NCBI RefSeq assembly: GCF_964340395.1
Contig: NC_135565.1
Span: 14,245,209-14,309,208, forward strand
From: Glandiceps talaboti
Lineage: Eukaryota > Hemichordata > Enteropneusta > Spengelidae
Direction of reading: 5' to 3'
Length of the DNA: 64,000 nt
Both the position numbers and the translations under genes were made by a program. Each line of letters starts with the position of its first letter. The first letter of the stretch is position 1. The notes under the pieces are model-generated. The model made no database searches, was not told where the DNA came from, and saw only the letters and a list, made by a program, of their open reading frames with translations. Positions 48,091 to 63,700 of the stretch are shown piece by piece.

Positions 48091-48249
48091 CTAAATGAAG
48101 CCAATTCGACTTCTTTTGTATACAGTTCAAAAGGTGGGTAAGGTAATTTCACTTTTCTACCATTCTCTATGTATTTCCTAGCTTGGCGTGTAGATTGAAT
48201 GCTATCATGTGTCAGCAACGGCGTAATGCTGTCATCTAGTAAAGGTATT
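48091..48249 (-). CDS. Possible internal exon of an unidentified gene
   Basis: Seen: between the acceptor CTAATATCAG and the donor TTTAG|GTAGGT there are 159 bases with phase 2 at both ends. They encode IPLLDDSITPLLTHDSIQST and then ARKYIENGRKVKLPYPPFEL, ending VELASFR. The residue pattern looks like a folded protein, and the start coincides with good splice signals. No family was recognised. Confidence 0.3.
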
Positions 48250-49493
48250 CTGATATTAGGTATTTCAATTACAAGATACTTAATAGAAATGGTCTTGAAT
48301 GACATATTGGGAACTGATCACATCATAGTATGGAAATTAACTTAAGCGTCAAATTATCCTAGAAATCCGATTTGTTTATCAAATAAATGTTTTAAAATTC
48401 ACTCTACCGATGTTTGGATTTGGAGTAGAAAAAATAGCCAAAGTTATCGAATTTAGATACTATTAATACACGAATCACTTCGAAAAGAGAAAATGTAATA
48501 TTCAGTGATATTGCTTCTAATATCCTATTACCTTGGATTACATTTGCTAGTATTACATAGAGGTTTTGCGGGAACAAGACTTAGTTTAGCTAGGATAGGC
48601 ATAATTAAATTGGCTTTCATATTTAGCTACGAGTACAAATAACTCTAGGGCAGATTATATGTATTATGGCAGTAATGGATATCCTGCGATCAACCCATTC
48701 ATAATTAACATGACACATTTTCTGGTTCAATAAATGCCCCGCATGCACTTTCTTGAAATCTTTTCCCCCTTACATTAATGGGAGTATTAGCCTAGTGTAT
48801 TAAAATCGCATATAGATATATCAGTACATTGTATATGCATTGTATTTTCAAGTATTTGTCTTGACCTACAGTGACATTCTCAAAGTGAAGTAAGCTGGAG
48901 GATCTATGGATTGAATTAGTCGAAGTTCTAAAGTCAGATCTCATATCTATGTTATATCATCTGTCAATCACGTGACCCTAAAGGGAATATAAAGTGCATG
49001 TCAACATTGACAACATCTGGTACAACATCGGCGACTTTCAATTTGGCTGTAAACAAGGTTAATGAAAAACGCTGCAGCGTGGGAGGCAATAACTGCAGGG
49101 TATGAAACTGCACTTCAAGAACATTTCTCAATGCCTTTCTTTCTTCTCGATGTATATTTAATGTTTTTGACATACACGTGCATCTCTACAAGTCATCATA
49201 TTTTTGCATTCAGCAAATATATTCAATGTTATGACTCTCTTTGTATAAATAGTACCATACCAAAATAGACGTGGACGAGGTTAGATTATAAATTTACATG
49301 ATATTGTGACGATACGCTTTGTTTATCTCTACGGCAGTAGATAAAAAGACTGAAAGGGAAAAAATCACAGATGCTATAGCAGTACAGTGAGAGTAGTTGT
49401 TAAAGATATAATTCAACATAATGCAATTCCCAACGACATGAAGAAAACCAATTAAAGACCACCACGTCACAACCACCAACTCCCACCACCCCC

Positions 49494-49820
49494 ATACATA
49501 CATACATACATACATACATACATACATACATCCATACATGCATACATGCACACATGCATGCATACATACATGTATACTTACACACATAGATACACACATA
49601 CACACATACACATACGTACATACCTACCTACCTACCTACTTACCTACCTACCTACCTACCTACATACATACATACATACATACATACATACATGCACGCA
49701 TGCACGCATACATACATACACACATACACACACATACATACATACATACATACATACATACATACACATACATACATACATACATACATACATACATACA
49801 TACATACATACATACATACA
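49494..49820. repeat. (ACAT)n/(ACCT)n microsatellite
   Basis: Tetranucleotide repeats with ACCT, TGCA and CA interruptions. Frames such as YIHTYIHT are artefacts. Confidence 0.95.
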
Positions 49821-51789
49821 TCAACATATTCATGACTTACATTTCACTGACGACTATTAATATAAAACAGTAAGCATAAGTCAATAGAAATTGAAAGCTC
49901 CTTCTAAGCGCGCCGAAGGTGTCATGTAAATGTTGCACAAACACTGGCACATCTTTAGTGGTTGGTTATTGCAGACAAAGAAGAAGGTAGCTTAGTGTTA
50001 TATACCGAAAGATCCCACTCAAAGTTATGCTACTGTTAACTTTTCAATTTTGAATAAATATCGAAAAATGTGGGTTCAAATCATATTCATATAAATATAA
50101 AAACGTTGATATTGGAATGTCTAGTGTAAAGACTTAGTGAATACCCCGTGTTTCACGAAGGTGAAGATTAGAGCATAGTAACAGTAAACGTAGTATACGC
50201 CTTGGAAAAAAAACCCATTAGTCAAACTTTTACTGTCTCTTTAATTTGTACAAGAAAACTCAAACCCATTCTCAGCCAGAATGAGTAAGAAAATCAGACA
50301 TCGCCATACAAAGTTGACATAGAGATGAAATAATATGAAAATTAACCCAGCTCAGAATCTAATTTGGCAAAATACTGTTCCAACTTTATGGTAGGGAGGG
50401 AGGGAGGGGGGGGGGTATACGTGTAGTCGATTTCTTTGATAACACGAAGGTGAACCACATTGTTTATTATTGCAAAGGGATCAGAAAAAACTTTCCTGTT
50501 GAAAGGTTTTCAGAGATTTTAAGACCTCTGACTTTCAGAAAAACTGGTGCGTACTACCTCTAGAATTAATGAAGACATGTACGTCATAGAAAGTCGTACT
50601 ATTTATATATAATGACGTGGAATAGAAATGTGACAAGTGAGTCTAAGCCCTGATTTAACCTTACTTGGGATAATGACAACCACATAAACTAATGAGAAAG
50701 GTTTAATGTACTTTGACAGTATGACGTGTTTTGCATGTATAATTATTAAATCAACTCACAGCGTGGCAGCATTGTTTTAAAACATATATGAAGTTTAAGA
50801 TATGTACATATGACCATTCCTAAATATAGGACTGACAATGGTTTTGGTAACGTTTTTTTTGACCATATTTCCATGCTGATACACACAGGGTATTCGCTCT
50901 CATCAAGGTCATAGGAAGGTAATTGTGCGTTAATACATGTAATTCTTTGTCGAGGCGGGGAGATAGCGGTTGAATGTCCAATAAAGAATCGGGTATTCCC
51001 TCTAAGATGTTTCCGCACGCTAAGAAAATATTTTCTGTGCTATAGCGACTTGATATCTCGGTTACTGTAGCACTTATACTTATAAAGGAAATGAACCAAG
51101 CTTCTATGCACTATATAAGTCATTGACAAACAGTAAGTTAACACTTCCCCAACTCTTCTAATATGTTTCCTCAGTGTATATGCTTTTTAGACAAAAACAC
51201 AAAATATTAAAATGTAAGTGTGTCAACAAATGAAGCATATAATTCAAACATAATTACGTCATGAATTTTATGTTCATATAATTATTTATATATTCATATA
51301 TTTATATTTTTATAATATATTTTCCTACATTTACTACAGTCAAGTTAATTAAAAACGCCGAAGCGTATTTAATATTCAGCTATCTGTGTGCATAATAATG
51401 ACCTAACCTACAAGCATAGAATTGAAGTATATAGTTAAACTGCAGGCCGTTGGGAAATGACAAAGTAGTCTAGATGACTTGAGAGTATTAGTGTAGGCGT
51501 GCAGAAAAAAAAGTCAGTGATGTGTAGAAGGTGGAATAGTGCGATTAGTAGATGATAGAGATACAATGGACATGCTGATAAACTGTTAATACAGCTAATG
51601 CCAGTTTGTTAACCAAAGCAGTGTCTCTAATGGATTTTTAAAATAGTCCCCTATTATCGTAGTCAAATCGATCTCAATATTGTTCTCGTTTTCCTAGATA
51701 CGTTTTACTCTGCCCTAGTTCCTGGGGTCAATATGGGATTTATTTTATGCAGCATTACACATTACTATCATATTAAAAATCTGTTTATA

Positions 51790-52350
51790 AACACACACAC
51801 ACACACACACATCCTCATACATACATACATACATACATACATACATACATACATACATACATACATACATACATACATACATGCATACACACATACATGC
51901 ATACATACATACATACATACACACACATACATACATACATACATACATACATACATACATACATACATACCTACATACCTACATACATACATACATACAC
52001 ACACATACATACATACACACATATACATACATACATACATACATACATACATACATACACACATACATACATACATACATACCTACATACATACATACAT
52101 ACATACATACATACATACACACACACATACATACATACATACATACATACATACATACATACATACATACATACACACACATACATACATATACACATAC
52201 ATACATACATACATACATACATACATACATACATACATACATACATACACACATGCACACACAAATACATACATGCATGCATACATACATACATACATAC
52301 ATACATACATACATACATACATACATACATGCATGCATAAATACATACAT
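51790..52350. repeat. Long (ACAT)n array
   Basis: About 560 bases of ACAT with AC and GCAT interruptions. All six frames stay open for long distances, giving false long reading frames. Confidence 0.95.
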
Positions 52351-53880
52351 CCTGTGTATTTTACACATCTTTACATATACCTGTCCATTTCTGTTTATAT
52401 GGCGACCTAAATAAGATTGACTAGATGCAGGTCATGAATATTAATGCATGGATTCTATATGGATTTGATAATGTGATAATGAATTGTTGAAGATGTCTCC
52501 AGTTACAAAAGTGTATACTGTGTATCTGTTTTGAGCTCGTTTCTCTTGAGTAATATGTATAAGGGAGTTGCTTTGCATTGGCGACACCAACTTTATCAGG
52601 AATCACTTCGTCTGTTCATTTCTGCTGTTACTATCTTATTATTTATTCACAACGATTGTTGAATGTTATCTCTCGCCAGGTAACCTTATCTTATAGTTGG
52701 TATTGCAATAAATGATTATGTTTTATGTTTTCCACCAGGATTTGCCATGAATAGTAAAGGTCATACCATATTAGGTTTCAATTGAACAGCCGTTGCTTAA
52801 ATCTGTTTGTTTCAACTACTAATGTATTACATATATAATTTTGTTTGTATCGATGTCGAACAGTTATCATAGCCTGTTGGATTAGTAAACTGTTGACATA
52901 TATTCCACATGTTGTCAAGTATACAATTGCAATTGAATGATTCATCGTGAATTCACGTTGTTTGATAGGAATCTGGATGCTAAATGAGATTAAACGAGTT
53001 GGTTTCGTTCACTTTAACTCATCAGTACGAAATTGGCATCACTCAGAACATGACTCGAAGTGCAGGTGACGTATAGGCATTGCCAGGCAACTTCCTTTAA
53101 ACGTCGTGTTATATCAGTAGAAGCAGTCGACGACATGTTTCACGACAGTTGCCTATCAATAGTCGTACCCCACTTCAGCCTAAGTTTTGATCGATATCAG
53201 CGACGTACTGAAAAGTGAAACTAACTCATTTTACATCCTTGTATTTGATAAACATGTTGATTTCACAAAGTATCCTTCCCCTTTAAGGCATTCCATACCA
53301 ATCAATATTACGTCACAATATAAGCTAATCCAGCAACTTCAAACAATTTCTTTCCCACACCGAAATGTATTCAGGTTATATGTTTGTCTATATACAATTT
53401 GTTACATCATTCATTTTACATAGTAATACTTATGCATATTCTTAGCTGCTTTCTGAAAGAAATTGCCTTAGGGAATTATTTGTATGAAAGTTAAAGTACC
53501 TCCATTAAGTAAAAACTGTAACGCAAGGAAATCCTGTTTGCTGTCCTTAAAATCAGAATATAACTAAGGTTGTTTAATATCTTGTTGCTGAAAGGAAACC
53601 ACCAGTCTTTTAATTTCCTATAGATTTGATACAGTGTGTGGTAGCTATGTTGAAGTATATATTTATATATATTTTTAATATGTGTTCTCTCTTCAAATAT
53701 TGCATGGTAACCATTTCATTTCCTTGAAAGAAGTAACAACAATTATACACATATTATGGTAAAGCCTCGATTTGATTTTTCTTAAAACTACCATTTTATG
53801 TTTTACGTATATAGGGAAGAACTGAAACTGAAATCAAACGAAACCCAAAAATACAACGATCAAATGTTACTGAAACCCAC

Positions 53881-53946
53881 AGACACACACATACACACAC
53901 ACATACATACATACATACATACATACATACATACATGCACGCGCAC

Positions 53947-53977
<31 letters not shown>

Positions 53978-53980
53978 CAC
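53881..53980. repeat. (AC)n/(ACAT)n microsatellite
   Basis: Same motif class as the arrays at 49.5 and 51.8 kb. Confidence 0.95.
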
Positions 53981-54306
53981 AGATTGACAGTCAAGTATGC
54001 AGACACGAGTATACACTCCAAGAACTAGTTTGTAGTCAAGCGAATCAGAAGGTGATCCGAAATCACATCTTTTATTTTTCATTTTCGGGCAATAAACAGC
54101 CAAATCATGTAAGTGCCATCTCCCCGATAATTGCCTTTATCCAACACAAAAACAGTCATACTTATATTGATTATATCTAATACAGTTACTTAATCTGTGC
54201 CATACATCACCAATTATAACCAATGATGATTAAACTTTCAGTTTATTTCCCCTTAGAGCATGCCTGGAATCTGGGAAGGCTATGCTGCCTAGCCGATTGA
54301 GTTCCC

Positions 54307-54754
54307 TTAGGGGCGAGATCAATAGTTCAATGTAGGAAAAAACAACTAACTTTGGAGGTGGTGGTGGTGGTGGTGGCGGTGGTGGTGGCGGGGGGGGGGG
54401 GTTGAGCCATTTTAGTTTTCGCCTACAAAACGATTTTACGTTTAATGAATCTGTTTGTATACCTAACTACAAAGAATTCTTCAAATTGAGAAATAGATGA
54501 TATTTCGCTATAGTAAATGTATGGCACTATAATAAAATAAAGTAAAAAAAACACCATTTCTCCACGCTACATAATGGTTTTGTATTCATAGCACTACATA
54601 CTACTACATATAACGTTTTAAAATTGATTGTGCTGTCTGCAACATTTTCAATTTTGGCCTATTTAGTTAGAAGGGGGGGGGGGGGGGTCTGAGCCCTAAC
54701 TAAAAGAATTTAGTTTTTTTTTATCCTACATTGAACTATTCATCTCACCCCTTA
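54307..54754. mobile_element. MITE-like element, copy 2 of the 6667-7120 family
   Basis: The left end TTAGGGGCGAGATCAATAGT and the complement of the right end (TAAGGGGTGAGATGAATAGT) are inverted repeats, followed on both sides by TCAATGTAGGA. The interior matches copy 1 (CATAGCACTACATACTACTA, ATTGATTGTGCTGTCTG). It carries (GGT)n and poly-G tracts at about 54355-54402 and 54674-54688. Confidence 0.65.
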
Positions 54755-56815
54755 GACCTATCTAAGTTGTTACGGCGTATCGTTGTTAAAGTTGGAAAAT
54801 GTCATTTATTTAATAACTACTAGTCAAATAATGATGTACATGTCCTGCGGTCGTTCACATTACATCACATCACATCAATCAGAAAATTACTAAACAATGA
54901 AAGGTTTGGAGCCCTGAACGACAAGCCCTTTATTTGAGTGAACTGTGCGTGAAATTCGGTGTTTCCAGCACAAAAGTCACATATGGTCTTTATTTCACCC
55001 TTCATATCACATTGAAAGACTATAACCCAGTTAATTATCTTCTTTTTCTCAATCTATTAGTATTTCCCAAGGTTAGAGTAGATTGTAGAAAAATGTGAAA
55101 CTATGGATAAAATATAACCATGCATACAAATATCGGGGGTACATTAACCTCGCGATAGGCTTCAATGCTTACTCATTCAAATCATGTTTGCCATATAAGG
55201 GCTGTGTTCCATGGTTGCCTAGCGACAGTTAAATCCCGCCCATCAACTCGATACATTGACAAACAAGGCACGATAGTCAGAGTCGAGCAGACTTAGGTTG
55301 GTTGAAGGAGCTACCGACACCCTCTGGACTGGGTCTCGGTTGCATTACTACACACCTTACCTTGGCATTAGAGAATTAACCAGTAACCATATACTCCAAT
55401 TAGACGGTAAGTAGTGAGTAATACTACCACGGATATATGATTTAATAATTGAAAGTATTTCACAAACACTGGCCGTTGTAGTTTTCCTGCTGCGTGTGTT
55501 AAATTGTATACGAATTTCTGAACAATCATATATTTGCTTGGACCAAATTGATATTCTATGCTTGGTAGCGACAATGCGATTTCCCATCAGGACAAACAGC
55601 TTGGTAAAATCGTCATCTCAAAAATATACTAGCAAAAAGTGACTGTGTGAAGTTATACATTATTAAACTAAACCGATGTGTCTAATTTCCTCTCGCTAAA
55701 GTTGGATGTGTCTTTTTAAAGGAAAACATACTTTCTTTTAGTACATAAAGAATAGTATCATGTAAATATTCTTTTAGTTGGATTCTTCCAGTACGAGATA
55801 TAAAATGAATTTTTGAAAAAATAGTGAATGATTATTTATCTCGACTTATACCATTCAGTGAGGAATTTGTTTATGATGTGGTGCGGGAATGTAAACTGTT
55901 TGGATATTTCTCAGATTGATGTAATATGCTTACAATTTTCCACCACGGTGTTTGCGTTCGAAATCCTAGATACTCGAAAATACTATAAAGCCACATGTGT
56001 TGATGTGCAATCCGATTTGAATATGAACACAAACCTATGTGTTATTTATTATTTCGATCATTCAACGTATTCAAATGTGTATGACTAAGGTTCAATCATT
56101 ACAGATACATCTGATCGAAGGTAATAACTTTGAATGACAAATCAGAATAATCAATTACTAGTTAAAATAAACAGACAAATAGGAAATTACTTAAGTCAAG
56201 AGTTCGGCGTACAGGCCATTCTGTATAATACAGAAGGGAAAATAAAGTATTTATTGATGTCGTTCAAGAAAATTGACTTGACAATACACAATGATAACGT
56301 TTGGTCGTGTGATCTACTTAGTATTTCATCCAGAATTACTCAACATTGCAATCCTTTCTTTGCAACCTAAACTATACTATTCAACTTCTTGAGTCACTTA
56401 CTGTATAAAATACTCTTAGAGTTGGTATTACTTTTAATCAAGCAAAGAGTACGTTTGGGTATCAGTTATTTTTTGCTTAAGAAACAGTCACGAATGTTCT
56501 AATGTTGGTTTGAGCTTCGGCTTTGTATACAGTGCTTTTGTTACGAATACACCTTTATCGCTTGTCACGCAATGGCATATTAAACCCTTCATACGTTGAG
56601 TCCTTGGTTCAATGTGTTCAAGCGAATTGCAAACAATTTAAAGGTAATTAACTTAACTGAAAGTGTAATCTTTTGAATCATTACTCAACAGTGTAGTGTT
56701 CATAGTGTTCATAAAGTATTCATCAACAAATACATTGCCATGATTATTATGATGGACTAGTATTCACAGCAAAGTCATAGACCACAAATAACACACAGTC
56801 ACATTTACGTGCGCA

Positions 56816-56960
56816 TAGACAGACAGACAGACAGTCAGACATACAGACAGACAGACAGACATACAGACAGACAGACAGGCAGGCATACATATAGAAAGAC
56901 AGAGACAGACAGGCAGGCATACATATAGAAAGACAGACAGGCAGAGGGAGACAGAGACAG
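56816..56960. repeat. (CAGA)n-rich tract with an internal ~45-bp duplication
   Basis: ACAGACAGACAGGCAGGCAT and ACATATAGAAAGACAGA are each repeated. Confidence 0.9.
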
Positions 56961-57128
56961 GAACGAACACAGGCACATACATAGACACACCTAATAAAAC
57001 AATACCCAAAATATCCCTTTAAAAGCCATGTAAAGAATACACAATAGTAGAACACAAAAAGTCAAAAATGGAAATCCGTCACATGTCTAGGGTAATTACC
57101 ATGTACAATATATATATTTTCAGTATAT

Positions 57129-57746
<618 letters not shown>

Positions 57747-57748
57747 AA

Positions 57749-57753
<5 letters not shown>

Positions 57754-57784
<31 letters not shown>
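57754..57784. repeat. (TA)n microsatellite
   Basis: A second shorter TA run, just outside the outer palindrome arm. Confidence 0.9.
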
Positions 57785-57785
<1 letters not shown>

Positions 57786-60700
57786 TGCCAACTGCTCCTG
57801 TTTTGATATGTTTTCGTGCATTATGTGTAGCTGATAGACGGTAAAACAACATGTACTAACGTGTTAGACATATGCTTGCATCGGTTTCCGTTATATTATA
57901 TTTGTAGTCAGATGGCTTGCAATATGCACCTTTACCTTGGTAAATGTAACAATATTGAATAATGCCTGTATACATTCATATTATACACTCCAAATAATTA
58001 CCAATTTTATTAATGAAAGGACATAGCAATACGGTTCCACCCAGCACTCCGGAATAAGTCCTTTTCAATATACAATGCGAGTAAGGGGCTTTCAAATGAG
58101 TTGTTAAAAATTCAAAATGTACGTATGTATAAAACACATGGACAGGAAATCAGTTGGTGAAAAACTCTGTGTTTTGAGTCTTTCTATTCTCTATGGTGAC
58201 GTACTATACAGTGACTGATTGACACCATAATAATATTGTATTGAATTGAAAAGTATATCAACGTTTCTTTTTTTTATAGTGCTAATGTATTTTCTCTTTT
58301 ATATCGTATGGGCCATACAACTATGATTAGTGAAATACCATTTGATGGCGTAGTTAATTAGAAGGTGTCGACGTAGACATACTTTCATGGTTACTGGAGT
58401 TGTACACTTTCCCGAGTCTAAAAAGTCAACTTCATATCATCATGCGTGTAATTCATTTGTTTTCATTTGGGAGAGTATTTATAAACTAGATTGTTTTTAC
58501 AAAACAGACGTACATCCATTTTGAAATAATAGTCCATGAAAGTGAAATACCAAAGCCATCCAATAGCATCGTTATTTTTCGGACAGGAATATTGGCAAAC
58601 GAAAATGTGGAGCCATGCAATTTATCGACTTTATGGAAGAAATATCATTTTTGTTGGGGTTGGATATTATTTGAATTGTTGCTTTAAAATATGAATACCA
58701 ATGAAAATATTATACAATTGTTCTTCAAATGCATGTCAAGTAATTTATTACGCGATTTCAAAATGCAGTAGTTTTTACTCGAAACATCTATTTATCCTTG
58801 ACATGGAATCAGACATTTTTGTGTGTACAAGCTTATTCTTGCATTAGATGAATATAGATCAAACACAGACGTTTTGCCCACAGCATACTAATATTCCAGA
58901 TTGTATTCATCAGCTTTTGATAGTATTTCGAAATTTGTTATCATAATCTTTCAGTTTAATGGAACTTTCAAAGTAATTTCCCGTGAGGATATTTCTCTCC
59001 ATAGTTTCTCAAATATGAACTGTTGTACGCTATTCATGTATTTGAAATGTATAAGACAAAAGGCGACCAACACACGGAGTTGTGAAACATAATAAATGTA
59101 TGAATTTAATATGTGTGAATCGTATATTAATGGGAAATATTATAATTGATATTTTTGCATTTCACAAAAATCTTTTATTCAAGAAGCCTAAGCATATCAA
59201 CAGACGTGGAATAACTGAATGAAAATTAAAATAAAATGTCACGGTGCCTAGGGGATCTATGGAATAATTTGTTCCATCTTTGCCAATCTGTTATCGATAA
59301 CTCTAGTCTCCATAGAGGTATCATCCTTCCAGGTCATATAGAAAAAAAAATATCAATGTTTTCTTTTTATCGGAAATGAATATTTTTCTGAAGCAATTTT
59401 GTTTTATTGCAAGTTCATTTTATGTTTAATACACGTTTGTGTTAAATATCAGCATTATTCCCACCATGTAGCAAACCTCAGTATGTATTAAACCCCTTAG
59501 GTTATTTAGGTTTACTCAAGATTATATGAAAGTACTGAAAGCCAACGTCTCTGTACATAATTACAATTTAGTACACGCTTATTCCCCGTCATAATATAAT
59601 CTGATAAACATGTAAATGGTCAATCAGAAAAAATGCTCTTAAAGTGAATGAATAAATATTTGGTAAAAGACAAAATTCGATATTTTGTACCGAATGATAT
59701 GTTTATATAGAACAGCTTCATTTAATCCCCTTTTGAGCTTTGCGCGACATATTAATAATACAAATACAGTCAAATTATATAGGCTCAAGCCTTTCGGTTG
59801 GCTGCCTCCATCAAAATCGAAGAAAGTATCACAGAGCTGTTCATCTGCATAGTAGGGTATCTAAAGACGTGGCTCCTGAGCAATAACTAATCAAGTGCTT
59901 ATCAACCTTAGGTATATAGGCATGAATAGTTATTGTTTATCTAATACACATGCATGTCTGCTAACTACCTTTAGGTATCACTTGGCCATTGTAAGACAGT
60001 CACAGAATAGTTAGTATGCAGCAAGTTTCAATTTGACGTTTCTTGGCAATAGCGTGAAACTTATACAATGTTAAAACATGAAACGACTCTGCAGAACCAA
60101 CATTGTACATAAAAAGTCTGTATTTCCTTCCCTTTTACCAAATGGCTCTTTGTGTCCGTATTGTAACATCTTTTCATATTTTACGTCCGCGTTATTAATT
60201 TCCTTTTTTCAGTTATGAACCAATGATTACCATTAAAATCGATCGAACTTAAAGTAGAATGATATCAGGTGTATGGATTCAGTTACGGACATACTATTAT
60301 CTTTAAAGCGAACTGATCTAAATTAATTTACCAATACATTATTCAGTTTGGGACCCACCACTACCTTCGAAATTAACTGACTTATCTAGAACTCGTATGC
60401 ACCGAATTAAATTAGCATGCACGAGATACAACAAGTTTCAACTTGTGTAAAATATAAGGATTTGGAAGTAACTTGTCTGTGAAACGAATTTACCACAAGG
60501 TAGAGTGACTGTTCTTGGACAGAGTGATGTGTTATATAGAAACTGAATGATTTAAATCATCTGCATCTACTTTCGATTACTTCCAGGACTACAAGATTGT
60601 ATTCAAATCAGTGTACTTGTTTGGTGGTTATAGCAACACATTTGAATTACCGTCGTTCAGTGCATGGTAATTTCCCCAAGGAAAGACTCAGGTGTTTGTC

Positions 60701-63700
60701 GATGTAAAATTTGATAAATCAGGGACGAAGGAAGGAAATACGGACAGACTTTAATGAAAACGAAATTACTGTGGTGTCTGACAAAACAAAACGTTTAGGT
60801 GAAAATATAATGAAAATAAAATTACTTCAATGTCTGTGGAAGGAAAATTGCACATGATTCGACTAAACTGAGGAAACAACGGGTGGTTAACAAGACAGGC
60901 GTCCGACATAGACGTTTTACATTTAGATATTAAAGTAATATTGTCTTTGTTTTTATAATGGACTAGATGATTATTCATGACAGGACACGTCTTTTTGCAC
61001 ATAGTCAATATTTGTTTTAATATGAGTAAATCAGAGTCACAGTTGTTTCATGTTGTCACCGCTTGATCGATTGCTTGAACACACAACGGGAGGTTTATAA
61101 GACAAACGACCGGCACAGATGTTTTTCATTTGATATATCACAGCAATATCTCACACGTTTCATTCTGTGTGCCTTTTATGTAATGTAATTAATGATCATT
61201 CGTGGCAGTTCCTACTTTTTGTATATGATGTATCTCATTATAATAAATGCTATTTTCTCTTAACCATCGTAATTTAATATTTAAGTTTACGCTGTCATAA
61301 ATAACGACAACTTGATCGATTGCTTCAAATAACTGGTAACAACGTACTGTACAATGATTGCTTTTAGTGAAAAAACGGTTTGCGTATTCATTTGGAGGGT
61401 CGAAGGGGGCAGTAATTCATAAAAATGTCCATACTGTTCGCGAAAATCATTTCTACAGGATTTCGTAGACCACGATCATCAACGTATACGTAGTATGTTC
61501 CACAGAATAAAATGTTGAAACTTTTGCTGTCAATTTTTTTCAAGAAAATGCTAAGTTAAACCCTTTCTTAGTTAAAATAACGGGGAAAAAACAGGTGTCG
61601 CCATACCAACTATTTAAGTAAAAACAAAAGTGATAACAAATTAAGCCTGTTTGAAACTAATGTGTCCACCGAGAAAATATATGATGATTTGTTTCCTTGA
61701 ATAAATCGTTAATTTCAGAAAAAGGACCAGTAACAAGATTTCACGTTACAAAACTAACAATATGATGATGATAAATATAATATCTATGATTTGCATATAT
61801 TAGATTTACTGTAGCTCACTTTCACTGTCATAGTGCAAATGATCAAGAGATTACAGGGAATATTTTTTGTCGAATTGATGTTTTAAATCCAAACACTAAA
61901 CATAATGGCCCTGAAATTTGTCGTAAAGTGCATAGAATCTTGAATACAAATAACGGAACATCATGTTTTCACCCAAAAACACACCCATTTTAGGTAAATG
62001 TGAAAATGAAAATACAATGGCATTAAAATTTATATAAATATGTATTTTTATAAAGTTGTCATCTTTATATACTGAGAATTATTGAATTCAAAATAAGTCA
62101 AAGTTAATCGCATCACAAACCTGCGTATCCACCTTACATGTATACATGACAGAAAGAAATCCCCAGGTCAGCAGCCGAATGAATTTTACCTGATCCATGA
62201 ATCCATCAATCTTACCTTATCCATGAATTGTCTATCGACTTCAACACACAATTGTAATCTTGACGTCCTTAAGACTTTCGCTATTCAATATAAAAGACTG
62301 TGGTCTGTATTCCGTAGGCAGTAATATACATGTACTAGTGTATAGAACGTGAAGTATTGTCACTTGTACGTCTATCCAATCAGTCACGTCACTCAATATC
62401 AGCAATAACATAACATGTGATGCAAAGCAATAGTAAGAAAAAAAATAGAAGCTGAGCTGGGGTGTTTTGGGTAAAAGCAAATATAGCTAACAATTTACAA
62501 ACCTCTTTCTAATTAATAAACTAGCAGGATTCAATGAAAATGAGAAGTTATTTGACAAATATATACAAGAAACGATGTAATATGACCAACGCTTGCCTTC
62601 CGGTACTTACACTACGAATACTCTAAACTATGAATGTCGTCTGTAGTTCATATAATTAATACAAATGTTTAAAATCTAGCACGTATTTGCAGAGTCCAAT
62701 TTTGTAAAGTATTCCCTGGGGACAGTTTAGGAAGAGCTGTCGACTTAATGTCATATTAGCTCATTCCATGAATGTATTCTTGGACAAATAACTTTTGTCA
62801 ATTAAACAGCCAAATATATAATCCGCATCATTAGGTGATAACTTGACTTATGCAGGCGTGTTGCTTTCAGCCATTATGCAAATTTTGTTTGTTTAGATCT
62901 TTCTATTAGGATTGTATGTTGAATGACTGATTCAAAAGAAGGAAGGAAAACGGAGATTTATTAAAGACGAAAGTATTCAGATAATCACGTTCCTGTCCTG
63001 AGCTTTTATGATTCTATATACTTCCTTCAAAATGACTCATTGCGAACTCCAAGGCTGCTTGTCGTTTGCTTTATTGAAAGAAGGCATGATGCTAACGACA
63101 TGAATAACCGTTAAAAACCAAGCACACTTCATATAATGAGCAGTTTATACTGTTCTCATTTTAGGGAAATACATTGTGACAGGCGTTGTGAAAGTGGTTT
63201 AAGTAAGTTAGGAAAGGATATATAAGCAAACCAACTTAGAACATTTTCACAAGTCCTTGTGTAAACATATATTGCACGCACCTCAGTACCAATATAAGAG
63301 TTGTGTGATCAGTTCCTTTTATGTCAGAGTGTTATAATTTAACCACGAAAGAAGCCAGAACATTACAAACAATGCGCTGTCGAAATAATCAGTGGTACTA
63401 GCCTATTACAATATCCCCCCCCAACATAATGCGAATGAGGTTCCTTTACGCCAAATAGCGTCTATAAAATAACTCACCAATTTCGCTATTTAATTTTACA
63501 GGCATGTATGTTTTGCGATTCTTATCGATTTGAAATGCCTGTGTGGTAAACGTGTTGCAGTCACTCGTTATATAATTCTCGAGTTTCCAGTACAAGGACA
63601 CAATAATTGCATAGATGTGTATAATTGAAAACCTTATTATACTAGACATATGGCTACATAATTTGGTATTGAATAAAGTCCTTCTGGCTCTTTGTATCAC

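Noticed and set aside
48964-49173. Minus-strand frame after a good acceptor (TTGTTTACAG) ending LGSRD-stop
   Set aside because: It could be a small terminal exon, but no family, poly(A) signal or partner exon was found.
50746-51018. 90-codon minus-strand frame containing LPSYDLDESEYPVCIS
   Set aside because: Mildly protein-like, but I could not find convincing splice borders or a family. It is left out as unsupported, though it might be an exon of the unknown gene near 47.5-48.2 kb.
51733-52410. Very long open frames rich in Tyr-Ile-His-Thr and in Met-Tyr-Val-Cys
   Set aside because: They are translations of the (ACAT)n array in all frames, not genes.
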